Below are positions 23,476 through 31,338 of a stretch of DNA of 64,000 nt, piece by piece. The notes beneath the pieces were generated by a model. The model saw nothing but the letters and a program-made list of their open reading frames with translations. It was not told the origin of the DNA and made no database searches. Made by a program: the position numbers and the translations under genes. Source of the stretch: Stercoripulliclostridium_A sp045577735. GTDB taxonomy: Bacteria; Bacillota; Clostridia; Christensenellales; DTU072. How positions within the stretch are numbered: the stretch's first letter is position 1; each line of letters starts with the position of its first letter. Where the stretch lies: NCBI GenBank assembly GCA_045577735.1, contig JAZNIY010000008.1:62001-126000 (forward strand), in the 5' to 3' direction.

Positions 23476-24082
23476 CAAATTGACAGAGGAAGTCGCCATA
23501 ACCCTCGGCGACAACGAGCTCGTTAAGCATTCAAGACGTGGTAGCGAAGTTGCTATCACCACTTTGCTTACGCGCTACAAAGGTATGATACTAAAAGTGT
23601 CGCGCAAATACTTCATAGATCGCGGTATCGATAACGATGACTTGGTACAAGAGTCCACTCTCGCTTTCCTCAAAGCAATTCAACACCACGATCCCGACAA
23701 AGGAACCGCCTTTAGCACTTTTGCATACCAATGTATGTTCAATAGGTTGAAGGATATCTTAAAGTCACACCACTCTTTCAGCAACGAGATGTTCAACACC
23801 TCGCAATCTTTAACGGAATTAAGTGGTCAAGAAACGGAAAGAATTGCAAATGACGACGTTACCGATCCACTCACCCAAGCAATTCATAACGAGTCGGTAG
23901 AAAACATACTCAATATTGCTAAAGAAGAGCTTACGAAAAAACAATATGACGTCCTTATGCTTTTCCTCGACGGCTACTCGTATGCCGACATTCAAGCAAA
24001 GCTAGGTCTTGCAAACACCAAACAAGTTGATAACGCGTTGTCCGCCGCAAGGCGCACCCTTCGCGAGTTACTAAACGTATAA
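23465..24082 (+). CDS. sigH: RNA polymerase sigma factor, SigH (Spo0H)-like
   Basis: A 205-residue sigma-70 family factor starting at GTG 23,465 and overlapping rlmB by 11 bases, which implies translational coupling. Region 2 (residues about 30-95) has IDNDDLVQESTLAFLKAIQHHDP and FSTFAYQCMFNRLKDIL; region 4 (about 150-200) has LTKKQYDVLMLFLDGYSYADIQAKL with a helix-turn-helix. Region 3 is missing, as in SigH-type factors. Position right after rlmB matches sigH of spore-forming Firmicutes. No other sporulation gene is visible here, so the regulon (competence, sporulation or general) cannot be inferred. Confidence 0.85.
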   Translation: MESNKLTEEVAITLGDNELVKHSRRGSEVAITTLLTRYKGMILKVSRKYFIDRGIDNDDLVQESTLAFLKAIQHHDPDKGTAFSTFAYQCMFNRLKDILKSHHSFSNEMFNTSQSLTELSGQETERIANDDVTDPLTQAIHNESVENILNIAKEELTKKQYDVLMLFLDGYSYADIQAKLGLANTKQVDNALSAARRTLRELLNV

Positions 24083-24092
24083 CGGAGAAGAT

Positions 24093-25178
24093 ATGAAACT
24101 AGGAATTTTAGGATTGCCCAACGTAGGCAAGAGCACCCTTTTCAACGCCCTAACGGCAAACAAAGCAGAAGCTGCAAACTACCCCTTCTGCACCATAGAG
24201 CCCAACGTAGGTATCGTTCAAGTACCGGACGAAAGACTACCACGTCTAGCCTCTTTGTACAACTGCAAAAAGATTGTTTATACCACTATGGAATTCGTAG
24301 ACATAGCAGGTCTTGTTAAGGGCGCGTCCAAAGGTGAAGGCCTTGGAAACAAGTTCCTTTCCCACGTCCGTGAAGCCGACGCTCTCATTCACGTGGTAAG
24401 ATGTTTCGAAAACGAAAACATCACTCACGTCGATGGAAGCATCTCCCCTCTTCGCGACATAGAAACCATAGAATTGGAACTCATTCTTGCCGATTTAGAT
24501 ACCCTTTCTCGCCGTATTGATAGAACTAAGGCAACCATGAAAGGTGGCGATAAAAAGCTTATGCCAGAGCTTGAAGTACAACAAAAATTGTACTCCGCGT
24601 TGGAAGAAGGCAAGCCCGCGAGAAGCGTTAAGCTGACGAAAGAGGAGCAAGAAATTGCCGATGCTTTGTTCCTTTTAACCACCAAAAAGGTTATATATTG
24701 CGCGAACGTTGCAGAGGGTGAAGACGGCGACAACGAAATGGTTCAAGCCGTAAAGTCACACGCTGAAAAAGAGGGAAGCGAGGTTATAGTTCTCTGCGCA
24801 CAAGTAGAGAGCGAGCTTGCCGTCCTACCCCCCGATGAAAGAGAAATTTTTATGGAAGAATTGGGTGTTACTTGCTCCGGTCTTGATCAACTAATTAAGT
24901 CCAGCTACAAGCTTCTTGGACTAATGAGTTTCCTTACGGCCGGCGAAAAAGAAACCCGTGCTTGGACCATAAAAATCGGCTCTAAAGCTCCCCAAGCTGC
25001 GGGAAAAATTCACAGCGACTTCGAACGTGGTTTCATACGTGCAGAAATAGTAGATTACGAAACGCTAATGGAATGTGGCTCCTTTAACGTTGCAAAAGAA
25101 CGTGGTAAGGTACGTAGTGAAGGTAAAGATTACGTAATGCAAGAAGGCGACGTCGTTTTATTCCGCTTTAACGTTTAG
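24093..25178 (+). CDS. ychF: Ribosome-binding ATPase YchF
   Basis: A 361-residue Obg-like P-loop protein. The G1 loop GLPNVGKSTLFNAL is at residue 7, switch and G3 region EFVDIAGLVKGASKGEGLGNKFL near 60, the coiled-coil insertion at about 120-170, and the C-terminal TGS domain with LGLMSFLTAGEKETRAWTI and IHSDFERGFIRAEI. YchF prefers ATP over GTP and binds the large ribosomal subunit. AAC-GGAGA precedes the ATG. A strong terminator follows, so it is the end of the mrnC-rlmB-sigH-ychF unit. Confidence 0.97.
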   Translation: MKLGILGLPNVGKSTLFNALTANKAEAANYPFCTIEPNVGIVQVPDERLPRLASLYNCKKIVYTTMEFVDIAGLVKGASKGEGLGNKFLSHVREADALIHVVRCFENENITHVDGSISPLRDIETIELELILADLDTLSRRIDRTKATMKGGDKKLMPELEVQQKLYSALEEGKPARSVKLTKEEQEIADALFLLTTKKVIYCANVAEGEDGDNEMVQAVKSHAEKEGSEVIVLCAQVESELAVLPPDEREIFMEELGVTCSGLDQLIKSSYKLLGLMSFLTAGEKETRAWTIKIGSKAPQAAGKIHSDFERGFIRAEIVDYETLMECGSFNVAKERGKVRSEGKDYVMQEGDVVLFRFNV

Positions 25179-25198
25179 TATGACGATATTATCAAATC

Positions 25199-25224
25199 AA
25201 AAAGGAGCTTTAGCTCCTTTTTTT
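25199..25224 (+). terminator. Terminator after ychF
   Basis: AAAGGAGC TTTA GCTCCTTT (25,201-25,220) followed by a T-run. Confidence 0.9.
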
Positions 25225-25323
25225 ATTGCCTTTTCTAGGTTGCTTTCCTCGTCCTTTGCCCATTCCCCCTTTTCCTCACCCATATTTTTCATAAAACAAG
25301 GTACAAAAATTTAATATTACCAC

Positions 25324-25352
25324 TTGAAATTCGCGCGCGAGTGATATATAAT
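25324..25352 (+). promoter_or_regulatory. Promoter of the 25.4 kb membrane protein gene
   Basis: TTGAAA (25,324-25,329), 17-base spacer and TATAAT (25,347-25,352). The leader that follows contains a short tandem GCGTATG repeat (about 25,372-25,396) before the AAGGAG ribosome site. Confidence 0.75.
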
Positions 25353-25409
25353 AGTTACAAGTATACCCACGCGTATGCACTATGCGTATGCGTATGTAAG
25401 GAGAATGAT

Positions 25410-26840
25410 ATGGCACAAGCACCGCTAACCACGTCAAAAATGTTTACAGCTAGCTGGACCGAACGCGACGAAGCCGTTCTCGTTGAACTCTTAAAACGCA
25501 AGATTAAAGAGCTCAAATACGACATGAGAGAGTGCGATTCACCCTATGCAAAAGCACAATTGCGCAACAAACGTGAAGAGTACAAAAGGCTTCTCGACAA
25601 AGTTGAACGTAGCGATTACGACCCCAATATTTTGGCAGCAGAATTAAAAACTCACAGCCAATATAACGCCGTTGAACGTAGCAAGAAGGAAAAGAAACTC
25701 GGCAGATATGCAGACGCATATTCCGACGTTAACTTCGACTTTGAATCCTACTTCAACAAGACCCGTTATTTTGGTGCTGCAGCTCCCATTATCTGCATCG
25801 TGCTTATATTGGCTTTCTTGGTTGTTTCTCTACTTCCAATGTTCCCCATCAGCAACGTGGATCTTGAAACCTTTGACTCATACCTCACCTTTGGTGACAC
25901 AAGAATGTCCCTCTCTTCCGTTGCCTACATAAAGCTAGGCGAAGGCGAAATGGACTTCCAAGTCGCAAACAATGGTAAATGGCCCAAAGGTACTTGGATG
26001 TACGAAGAAGAAAGATTGGAAGAAGACGAACTATATATGGACGCCAACTTCGACACTCCCGACATGGTTTGGCTATATAAAGATTTGGGTATGACCTCCA
26101 TTGATATCACCACCCTGGACCTTATTAAAGCCCTATTCCGTACTCCCATGTTCAGCGAACAACGTTTGGATGCCGTTGAAGACATGGAATTCATGGACCA
26201 AGGCGACCAAGCAAGTGGTTGGTACTACATTCGCTTTATGCGTAACCGTGCCGATGATATCACCATCGAAAAGGGCGAAGACGGCAAGTACGACACCGTT
26301 AAAATTGTTAAACACATTGCAACTTACGGCACCATCATTTTCTTTGTTGCAACCGTAATTCTTTGCATCGTTGAAATACTACTTAACGTTGGCAGATTGT
26401 TCAGCTATACCTCAAGGCGTCTACACGTTATACCCCTACTAATTCTCATATTTGCTCTCTTAACCATGATTTGCCCCGCATTCTTGGAGATAACCAGCGT
26501 GGAAGACGGCGCACTGAGCGATGCATTCAAGAACTACTTTACCACTTCTTGGGAAGACGTTCTAAATCTCCCCACGATTTCGGTAGCATTCAATATGTTC
26601 TACGTCATACTTCTCCTATTCCCTCTTGGCGCAATCATCGTTCCTCTTTGCTTCAAGAACCGTGAAGCTAAGACCATTGCATTCGTTCCCAAGGGCAACA
26701 AGAAGCACACCTATCAAGGTCAAGACAAACCCGTTAAGGCCGGTCAACCCGGAGATAGGAAAGCTCACAAGAGAACCAAGGGTAAGATTGCTAAAGCTGG
26801 CTCTAGAGCTCCTTCTACCCCCAGACTTCCCGCAAGATAA
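25410..26840 (+). CDS. Uncharacterised four-helix membrane protein with basic C-terminal tail
   Basis: A 476-residue protein I do not recognise. Residues 1-120 are charged and soluble with a basic helix-rich region (ELLKRKIKELKYDMREC). Four hydrophobic segments follow: IICIVLILAFLVVSLLP near 130, IIFFVATVILCIVEILL near 310, VIPLLILIFALLTMICP near 350 and FYVILLLFPLGAIIVPLCF near 405. The 160-residue stretch between segments 1 and 2 is probably outside. The C-terminus is a Lys/Pro/Gly-rich tail (KAHKRTKGKIAKAG). The start at 25,410 is set by AAGGAG eight bases upstream; the ATG-like start at 25,341 lies inside the promoter. It has its own promoter and lies between core genes. Confidence 0.75.
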   Translation: MAQAPLTTSKMFTASWTERDEAVLVELLKRKIKELKYDMRECDSPYAKAQLRNKREEYKRLLDKVERSDYDPNILAAELKTHSQYNAVERSKKEKKLGRYADAYSDVNFDFESYFNKTRYFGAAAPIICIVLILAFLVVSLLPMFPISNVDLETFDSYLTFGDTRMSLSSVAYIKLGEGEMDFQVANNGKWPKGTWMYEEERLEEDELYMDANFDTPDMVWLYKDLGMTSIDITTLDLIKALFRTPMFSEQRLDAVEDMEFMDQGDQASGWYYIRFMRNRADDITIEKGEDGKYDTVKIVKHIATYGTIIFFVATVILCIVEILLNVGRLFSYTSRRLHVIPLLILIFALLTMICPAFLEITSVEDGALSDAFKNYFTTSWEDVLNLPTISVAFNMFYVILLLFPLGAIIVPLCFKNREAKTIAFVPKGNKKHTYQGQDKPVKAGQPGDRKAHKRTKGKIAKAGSRAPSTPRLPAR

Positions 26841-26867
26841 ATCTTTGCAAAATAATGAAAGTTTTAT

Positions 26868-26895
26868 GAGAGTGAAGGCAAATGCCTTCACTCTC
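26868..26895. other. Perfect 13-bp hairpin between membrane-protein gene and cysE
   Basis: GAGAGTGAAGGCA (26,868-26,880) pairs perfectly with TGCCTTCACTCTC (26,883-26,895). There is no T-run on the plus strand. It ends 14 bases before the cysE start, so it may be a weak terminator, an mRNA processing site or a structure controlling cysE. Confidence 0.6.
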
Positions 26896-26909
26896 GCATA
26901 AATAGTATT

Positions 26910-27587
26910 ATGTTCGATCATCTTAAAAACGATATCGCCGTTGCTCTCGAAAAGGACCCTGCGGCAAAAAGCAAACTAGAAGTTTTATTAACGTATAGCG
27001 GTGTGAAAGCTCTTGCTTACTATCGCGTTGCGCACGCGCTTCATAAGCGCAAGTTCCGTTTGCTAGCAAGAATAATTTCCCAGCGCGCAAGGCGCCACAC
27101 GGGTATAGAAATCCACCCCGGTGCAACAATTGGTGATAGGGTTTTCATCGACCACGGCGCAGGCGTTGTAATTGGTGAAACCACCGAAATTGGCGATAAC
27201 GTAACCATCTACCAAGGCGTTACCCTAGGTGGCACGGGAAAAGACGTTGGCAAGCGTCACCCCACCATTGGCTCTAACGTCATGATTTCAGCAGGAGCAA
27301 AAGTCTTGGGTCCCGTAGTCATTGGTGATTACGTAAAGGTCGGTGCCGGTTCCGTCGTATTAAAAGACGTTCCACCGCACTCCACAATAGTTGGCGTCCC
27401 GGGAAGAATCGTACGTCAGTACGGCGAAAAAGTAAACGACCTCGACCAAAAACTCCCCGACCCCATTTTGGAAGAATTTGCACGCTTAAACAATCGCATA
27501 ATCGCCCTTGAAGAAAAATTGGGCGTACAAGCTTGCAAATACTCAATATCTAACGAAATAACGGAAAATATATCAAAAAAGGATTAG
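26910..27587 (+). CDS. cysE: Serine O-acetyltransferase
   Basis: A 225-residue enzyme that makes O-acetylserine from serine and acetyl-CoA, the entry step of cysteine synthesis. The helical N-terminus has the conserved YRVAHALHKR; the left-handed beta helix follows with hexapeptide repeats (GIEIHPGATIGDRVFIDHGAGVVIGE..., GVTLGGTGKD with KRHPTIG). Catalytic His of IDHG and HPTI are present. It lies four bases before cysS, the usual arrangement in Firmicutes. No Shine-Dalgarno is visible before the ATG; a hairpin lies just upstream. Confidence 0.95.
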   Translation: MFDHLKNDIAVALEKDPAAKSKLEVLLTYSGVKALAYYRVAHALHKRKFRLLARIISQRARRHTGIEIHPGATIGDRVFIDHGAGVVIGETTEIGDNVTIYQGVTLGGTGKDVGKRHPTIGSNVMISAGAKVLGPVVIGDYVKVGAGSVVLKDVPPHSTIVGVPGRIVRQYGEKVNDLDQKLPDPILEEFARLNNRIIALEEKLGVQACKYSISNEITENISKKD

Positions 27588-27591
27588 AAAT

Positions 27592-28983
27592 ATGTTACGC
27601 TTCTATAACACTTTAACTAGACAAAAAGAAGAATTCAAACCAATAAACCCAAAGTTCGTCACAATGTATTCCTGTGGTCCTACGGTATATAATTATGCCC
27701 ACATAGGCAACCTTCGTACCTACATTTTTATGGACCTTATTAGGCGCACTCTCAAGCTTTCCGGGTACAAAATTAAGGGCGTAATGAACATCACCGACGT
27801 TGGCCACCTAATGGCTGATAGCGACGATGGTGAAGACAAAATGGCAGTTGCTGCAAAAAAGCAAAACAAGACCCCTTGGGAAATTGCAGAATACTATTCC
27901 AAGATATTCTTTGAGGATCTTCAAAAGTTAAACATTGGTAAGCCCGAAATTATCGCCAAAGCAACCGAGCATATTGACGATATGATCAAATACGTTCAAA
28001 ACCTAGAAAGCCATGGCTTCAGTTACGAAACCAGCGATGGTATCTACTTTGATATTGCAAAATTCCCAAATTATGGTTGCCTTTCCAGAGCCAACCTTGA
28101 GGACCAGCTTGCCGGCGCAAGAGTAGAAGTAAACGATGAAAAACGTCACCCTGCTGATTTCGCCCTTTGGAAAAAGGCCGATCCTCTACACATTATGCAA
28201 TGGCAATCACCTTGGGGAATGGGTTATCCCGGCTGGCACATTGAATGTTCAGCTATGAGCCAAAAATATCTTGGCAAGACCTTTGATATTCACTCCGGTG
28301 GCGTTGACCACATTCCGATTCACCACGAAAACGAAATTGCACAAAACGAAGCTATTACCGGCGAAAAGAGCGTTAACTACTGGATACACGGTGAATTTAT
28401 GCTGGTTGATAACGGCAAGATGAGTAAGAGCTTAGGCAACACCTACACGATTGCCCAACTTGAAGAAAGAGGATACAGCCCCCTCGACTTCCGTTTCTTC
28501 TGCCTAAACACCCACTACAGAAAGAAACTAAACTTTACCTTTGACGGACTAGACGCAGCAAAGGTAAGCCGTGAAAGACTAATGCAAGCACTCGCTTCTC
28601 ACAAGGCTTCCTCCACCCCCACCAACCCCGACACTATTGCAAAATACAAGCAAGATTTCCATTCTGCAATAGAAGATGATATTAACGTTCCCCTTGCTCT
28701 TGGCATTCTCTTTACCGCAATTAAGGAACCCAAATCGAAAGATATTTACGAGCTTGCCTTGTACTTCGACAAGGAACTTGGACTCTCTCTCGACAAGCTT
28801 CCCGCTCTTAAAGAAGAAAGCGTGGACGTGCCCGAAGAGGTAATGGCTCTTGTAGAAAAGAGAAAGGAAGCAAAGAAGAACAAGGACTTTGCTCTTGCCG
28901 ACAGTATTCGCGGTGAAATCCTCGCCCTTGGCTACAACGTTCTTGATACCAGAGAAGGCGTAAAGGTAACGCCCATTAAATAA
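27592..28983 (+). CDS. cysS: Cysteinyl-tRNA synthetase
   Basis: A 463-residue class I synthetase charging tRNA-Cys. YSCGPTVYNYAHIGNLRTYIF contains the zinc Cys and the HIGN signature near residue 32; WHIECSAM (zinc Cys) and HSGGVDHIPIHHENEIAQ are mid-protein; the KMSKS-type loop is present as GKMSKSLGNT near residue 268. The C-terminal helical anticodon region ends with RKEAKKNKDFALADSIR. The AAGGA ribosome site lies in the end of cysE, so the two are coupled. Confidence 0.97.
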   Translation: MLRFYNTLTRQKEEFKPINPKFVTMYSCGPTVYNYAHIGNLRTYIFMDLIRRTLKLSGYKIKGVMNITDVGHLMADSDDGEDKMAVAAKKQNKTPWEIAEYYSKIFFEDLQKLNIGKPEIIAKATEHIDDMIKYVQNLESHGFSYETSDGIYFDIAKFPNYGCLSRANLEDQLAGARVEVNDEKRHPADFALWKKADPLHIMQWQSPWGMGYPGWHIECSAMSQKYLGKTFDIHSGGVDHIPIHHENEIAQNEAITGEKSVNYWIHGEFMLVDNGKMSKSLGNTYTIAQLEERGYSPLDFRFFCLNTHYRKKLNFTFDGLDAAKVSRERLMQALASHKASSTPTNPDTIAKYKQDFHSAIEDDINVPLALGILFTAIKEPKSKDIYELALYFDKELGLSLDKLPALKEESVDVPEEVMALVEKRKEAKKNKDFALADSIRGEILALGYNVLDTREGVKVTPIK

Positions 28984-29669
28984 TGGTTAAGTGTCCCTAC
29001 TGCGAAGTGAGCATATCGACCAGAACGGAAGTATGCCCACTTTGCCACAAAAACCTCATAGAGGCAGGAGTTGCCAAAGAAGAAATTAAAAAGACTCCTC
29101 TCGACTTCCCCAAAAGGGGCAAGCTTCCCGCACTAAGTGGAACGCTTTTTGATAAAGTATATTTGCTGTGCGCTCTTGCCGTCGTACTGGTTTGCATCGC
29201 GGTGGAACTCATTGTTTTTAACAAGATATTCATTAGTTGGCTTCTCCTTAGCATCATAGGATACTTTTACTTGTTCTTACGCATAACCATTCGTAGAGCA
29301 GACTTCTTCCCTCAAAAGGTACTTTTCCAAGCCATTTTACTTTCCATTGTTGCCATCTCTACAAGGCGCGTTATTCCCGAACCCGAAATCATTTTTGAAA
29401 TCATCTTACCTTTTATTTTCCTTGTATCAATGATTATAATAGGTATTTTCTTCCTAATCCATTACAAAAAACCATCGCGCTATCTAATAAACCTTATCAC
29501 CATAGCCCTACTGGGCTTCCTTCCCTTTGCAATAGATTTTGCTCTTGACATTCACGCCCACCCCCTATCGATCGCAACGGCATCACTAGGCGCAATCATA
29601 GTAGTAATGCTCTTTGTTTTCTATGCAAAGGTTATAATTAGTGAGTTAAAAAGGAATTTCCACGTTTAA
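28983..29669 (+). CDS. Zinc-ribbon membrane protein (DUF6320-like)
   Basis: A 228-residue protein beginning with a four-cysteine zinc ribbon (CPYC at residue 4 and CPLC at residue 18), then about six hydrophobic helices from residue 55 to the C-terminus (for instance YLLCALAVVLVCIAVELIVF and IIFEIILPFIFLVSMIIIGIFFLI). The ATG overlaps the cysS stop (TAATG), so it is translationally coupled. It resembles the zinc-ribbon/multi-TM DUF6320 family found in Clostridia; function unknown. Confidence 0.75.
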   Translation: MVKCPYCEVSISTRTEVCPLCHKNLIEAGVAKEEIKKTPLDFPKRGKLPALSGTLFDKVYLLCALAVVLVCIAVELIVFNKIFISWLLLSIIGYFYLFLRITIRRADFFPQKVLFQAILLSIVAISTRRVIPEPEIIFEIILPFIFLVSMIIIGIFFLIHYKKPSRYLINLITIALLGFLPFAIDFALDIHAHPLSIATASLGAIIVVMLFVFYAKVIISELKRNFHV

Positions 29670-29766
29670 ATCGTATAAATATTTTCAAAAAGGTTATAAA
29701 TACGAGTTGATAACCATATAATTTAACCTATAAGCAATAATAAAATAAATTAACCCCATTTTTTGG

Positions 29767-29795
29767 TTGACAAACCAAATTTATATTGCTATATT
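29767..29795 (+). promoter_or_regulatory. Promoter of tRNA-fMet
   Basis: TTGACA (29,767-29,772), 17-base spacer and TATATT (29,790-29,795), 15 bases before the tRNA. The 98 bases before it, after the zinc-ribbon gene, are AT-rich and show nothing else. Confidence 0.8.
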
Positions 29796-29810
29796 ATATA
29801 GGCACTCTGA

Positions 29811-29885
<75 letters not shown>

Positions 29886-29888
<3 letters not shown>

Positions 29889-29985
29889 ATACAAAAAGCA
29901 CTTCACACGAAGTGCTTTTTTGTTATTGGTAAGCTGGGATTTGCTACACGTAGGGCCCTACTTCATATATTACACTTTTTAAGCC
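29886..29985 (+). repeat. Direct repeat copy A (tRNA-fMet 3' end and terminator)
   Basis: A 53-base block starting at the tRNA CCA (29,886-29,938) and a 29-base block (29,957-29,985) are both identical to copy B at 32,297-32,402. The stretch between the blocks differs in length and sequence. The second block matches the last codons of the APH-like gene that ends in copy B. Confidence 0.85.
29893..29920 (+). terminator. Terminator of tRNA-fMet
   Basis: AAAAAGCACTTC ACAC GAAGTGCTTTTT, followed by more T. A second copy sits at 32,304-32,331. Confidence 0.9.
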
Positions 29986-30172
29986 ATCCTCAGCCCCAGC
30001 AAGACAAGAATGGCGGATGTGCCATCGTTCAAGGGTTCAACCGTTTTGTGGTTCGTTATCAAAAAGGAGTAATCGTGTCTCTTTATCGCATCAAAGAATT
30101 GAAAATGCTGTTATGCGGCTTTTGAATTTTTAGAAATACGGAACGGCTCTTAAACTGTTTTTTGGTGAAACA

Positions 30173-30202
30173 TTGCTTTTTGGTGAAAAAATGTGATATA
30201 AT
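30173..30202 (+). promoter_or_regulatory. Promoter of the 30.2 kb gene
   Basis: TTGCTT (30,173-30,178), 18-base spacer and TATAAT (30,197-30,202) with an upstream TG. The stretch 29,990-30,170 shows no gene. Confidence 0.6.
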
Positions 30203-30228
30203 TATGAAAAACATGGAGGTGATGATGA

Positions 30229-31032
30229 ATGAAGAAAAACAAATTCCCATTTATTTTTATATTAACGTCTTTCCTGCTCCTTCTTGTAAATATTGCAATC
30301 ATTATTGTTTTTAGTATCATTGAAATAGAAAACAGGTTTTACAGCGCCTTAAACGTCGCATCTTTATCTATTTCTTTTATAAGCTTTGTTGTTTCCAGTT
30401 TCTTTTCCTTTTCTGTTTATGCGCAAACAAAAAACCAAAACAAAATAAATGAAAGTTTACCGAAGAAAGATGATCAATATATAATCGCAAATTATTCTCT
30501 TTTCAACATTGAAAGAGAAGTCTCGTTTTTTTCCTTGACTGACGAAGAAAAGAGCATAATTCTTCAGGAGTCTAAATTTTTAACATCCGACATCGAACCA
30601 GATACTCAAAATATTACAAGGATGGTTTTTTTGCCTACCGACAGCGCAAACAAGCCAACGTATAAAGTGTTGATAAAATCTATTGCCTTCTTTTCTCCCG
30701 AGCATAAAAAAATATATGTTGCTAACACGAGCAAGAAAGTAGACGGACAATATTCTTCTAATATTTTACAAAGGGAATACAATTGTATTTGTGTTGATGT
30801 TTTAGCTGATTCCGAAACGATAGAAACATATTTTTCGCAAAGCAAATACTTAGAATTAAGTTTGGACATCATAAGTGTTTTCAACGTTAATATGAGTACA
30901 ACGTTTTTTGTTTATTTAGATTCCGAGAAAGATGTGAGTCATAATCCTGACAAAGATAAAATTTCCGATCTCAGAACGTATATTATACATCACTCAAATT
31001 ATATCATTGAGCACAAATCAATTGTAAAATAA
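30229..31032 (+). CDS. Uncharacterised two-helix membrane protein
   Basis: A 267-residue protein, AT-rich. Two N-terminal transmembrane helices are clear (FIFILTSFLLLLVNIAIIIVF and LSISFISFVVSSFFSFSVYA), followed by a soluble domain of about 190 residues with alternating strands (YKVLIKSIAFFSPEHKKIYVA) and no motif I know. GGAGGTGATG precedes the ATG. It has its own promoter and a strong terminator and lies in the tRNA-flanked segment beside fic. It could be accessory cargo; no function is assigned. Confidence 0.65.
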   Translation: MKKNKFPFIFILTSFLLLLVNIAIIIVFSIIEIENRFYSALNVASLSISFISFVVSSFFSFSVYAQTKNQNKINESLPKKDDQYIIANYSLFNIEREVSFFSLTDEEKSIILQESKFLTSDIEPDTQNITRMVFLPTDSANKPTYKVLIKSIAFFSPEHKKIYVANTSKKVDGQYSSNILQREYNCICVDVLADSETIETYFSQSKYLELSLDIISVFNVNMSTTFFVYLDSEKDVSHNPDKDKISDLRTYIIHHSNYIIEHKSIVK

Positions 31033-31044
31033 AGTAAATGATTG

Positions 31045-31085
31045 CCCCGAACCGCATCAACCCGGGTGCCGTTCGGGGATTTTTC
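31045..31085 (+). terminator. Strong terminator after the 30.2 kb gene
   Basis: CCCCGAAC (31,045-31,052) pairs with GTTCGGGG (31,071-31,078), followed by ATTTTT. Confidence 0.85.
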
Positions 31086-31094
31086 TATTCTCTT

Positions 31095-31220
31095 TCAAAG
31101 CGTAACCGTTATCTCGCTTACGGTTGCGGATGCGTTTTGCATAACCGTTTGCTTTAGCATTTCTTGAAGGAGGTCCAGCTCATTTTCGCAGTCGGAGATG
31201 TCCTCATCACCTTTTCGCAC
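31095..31220 (-). pseudogene. Short coding remnant, 41 codons, possibly the 3' end of a lost gene
   Basis: Minus-strand frame from GTG 31,220 to TGA 31,095 reads RKGDEDISDCENELDLLQEM... ending SEITVTL. The acidic helix-rich text looks like a real protein C-terminus, but no ribosome site or upstream part exists (a stop lies just before). Probably a fragment left by rearrangement of the segment. Confidence 0.35.
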
Positions 31221-31243
31221 AAATCAATACAAAACATAATTGC

Positions 31244-31299
31244 ATTGTTCCGATAAACGCAAAAATATTATTCCGCAACTATTGATATTGTTCCGCTAA
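31244..31299 (+). promoter_or_regulatory. Three direct repeats ATTrTTCCGnnAA in front of fic (putative operator)
   Basis: ATTGTTCCGATAA (31,244-31,256), ATTATTCCGCAA (31,267-31,278) and ATTGTTCCGCTAA (31,287-31,299), spaced 23 and 20 bases, that is about two helical turns. The third lies between the -35 and -10 boxes of the fic promoter. Confidence 0.55.
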
Positions 31300-31310
31300 T
31301 GTGGTATAAT
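31282..31310 (+). promoter_or_regulatory. Promoter of fic gene
   Basis: TTGATA (31,282-31,287), 17-base spacer and TATAAT (31,305-31,310). Confidence 0.75.
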
Positions 31311-31338
31311 GCTAAAAAAGAAGGAGGAAGATAAATTT

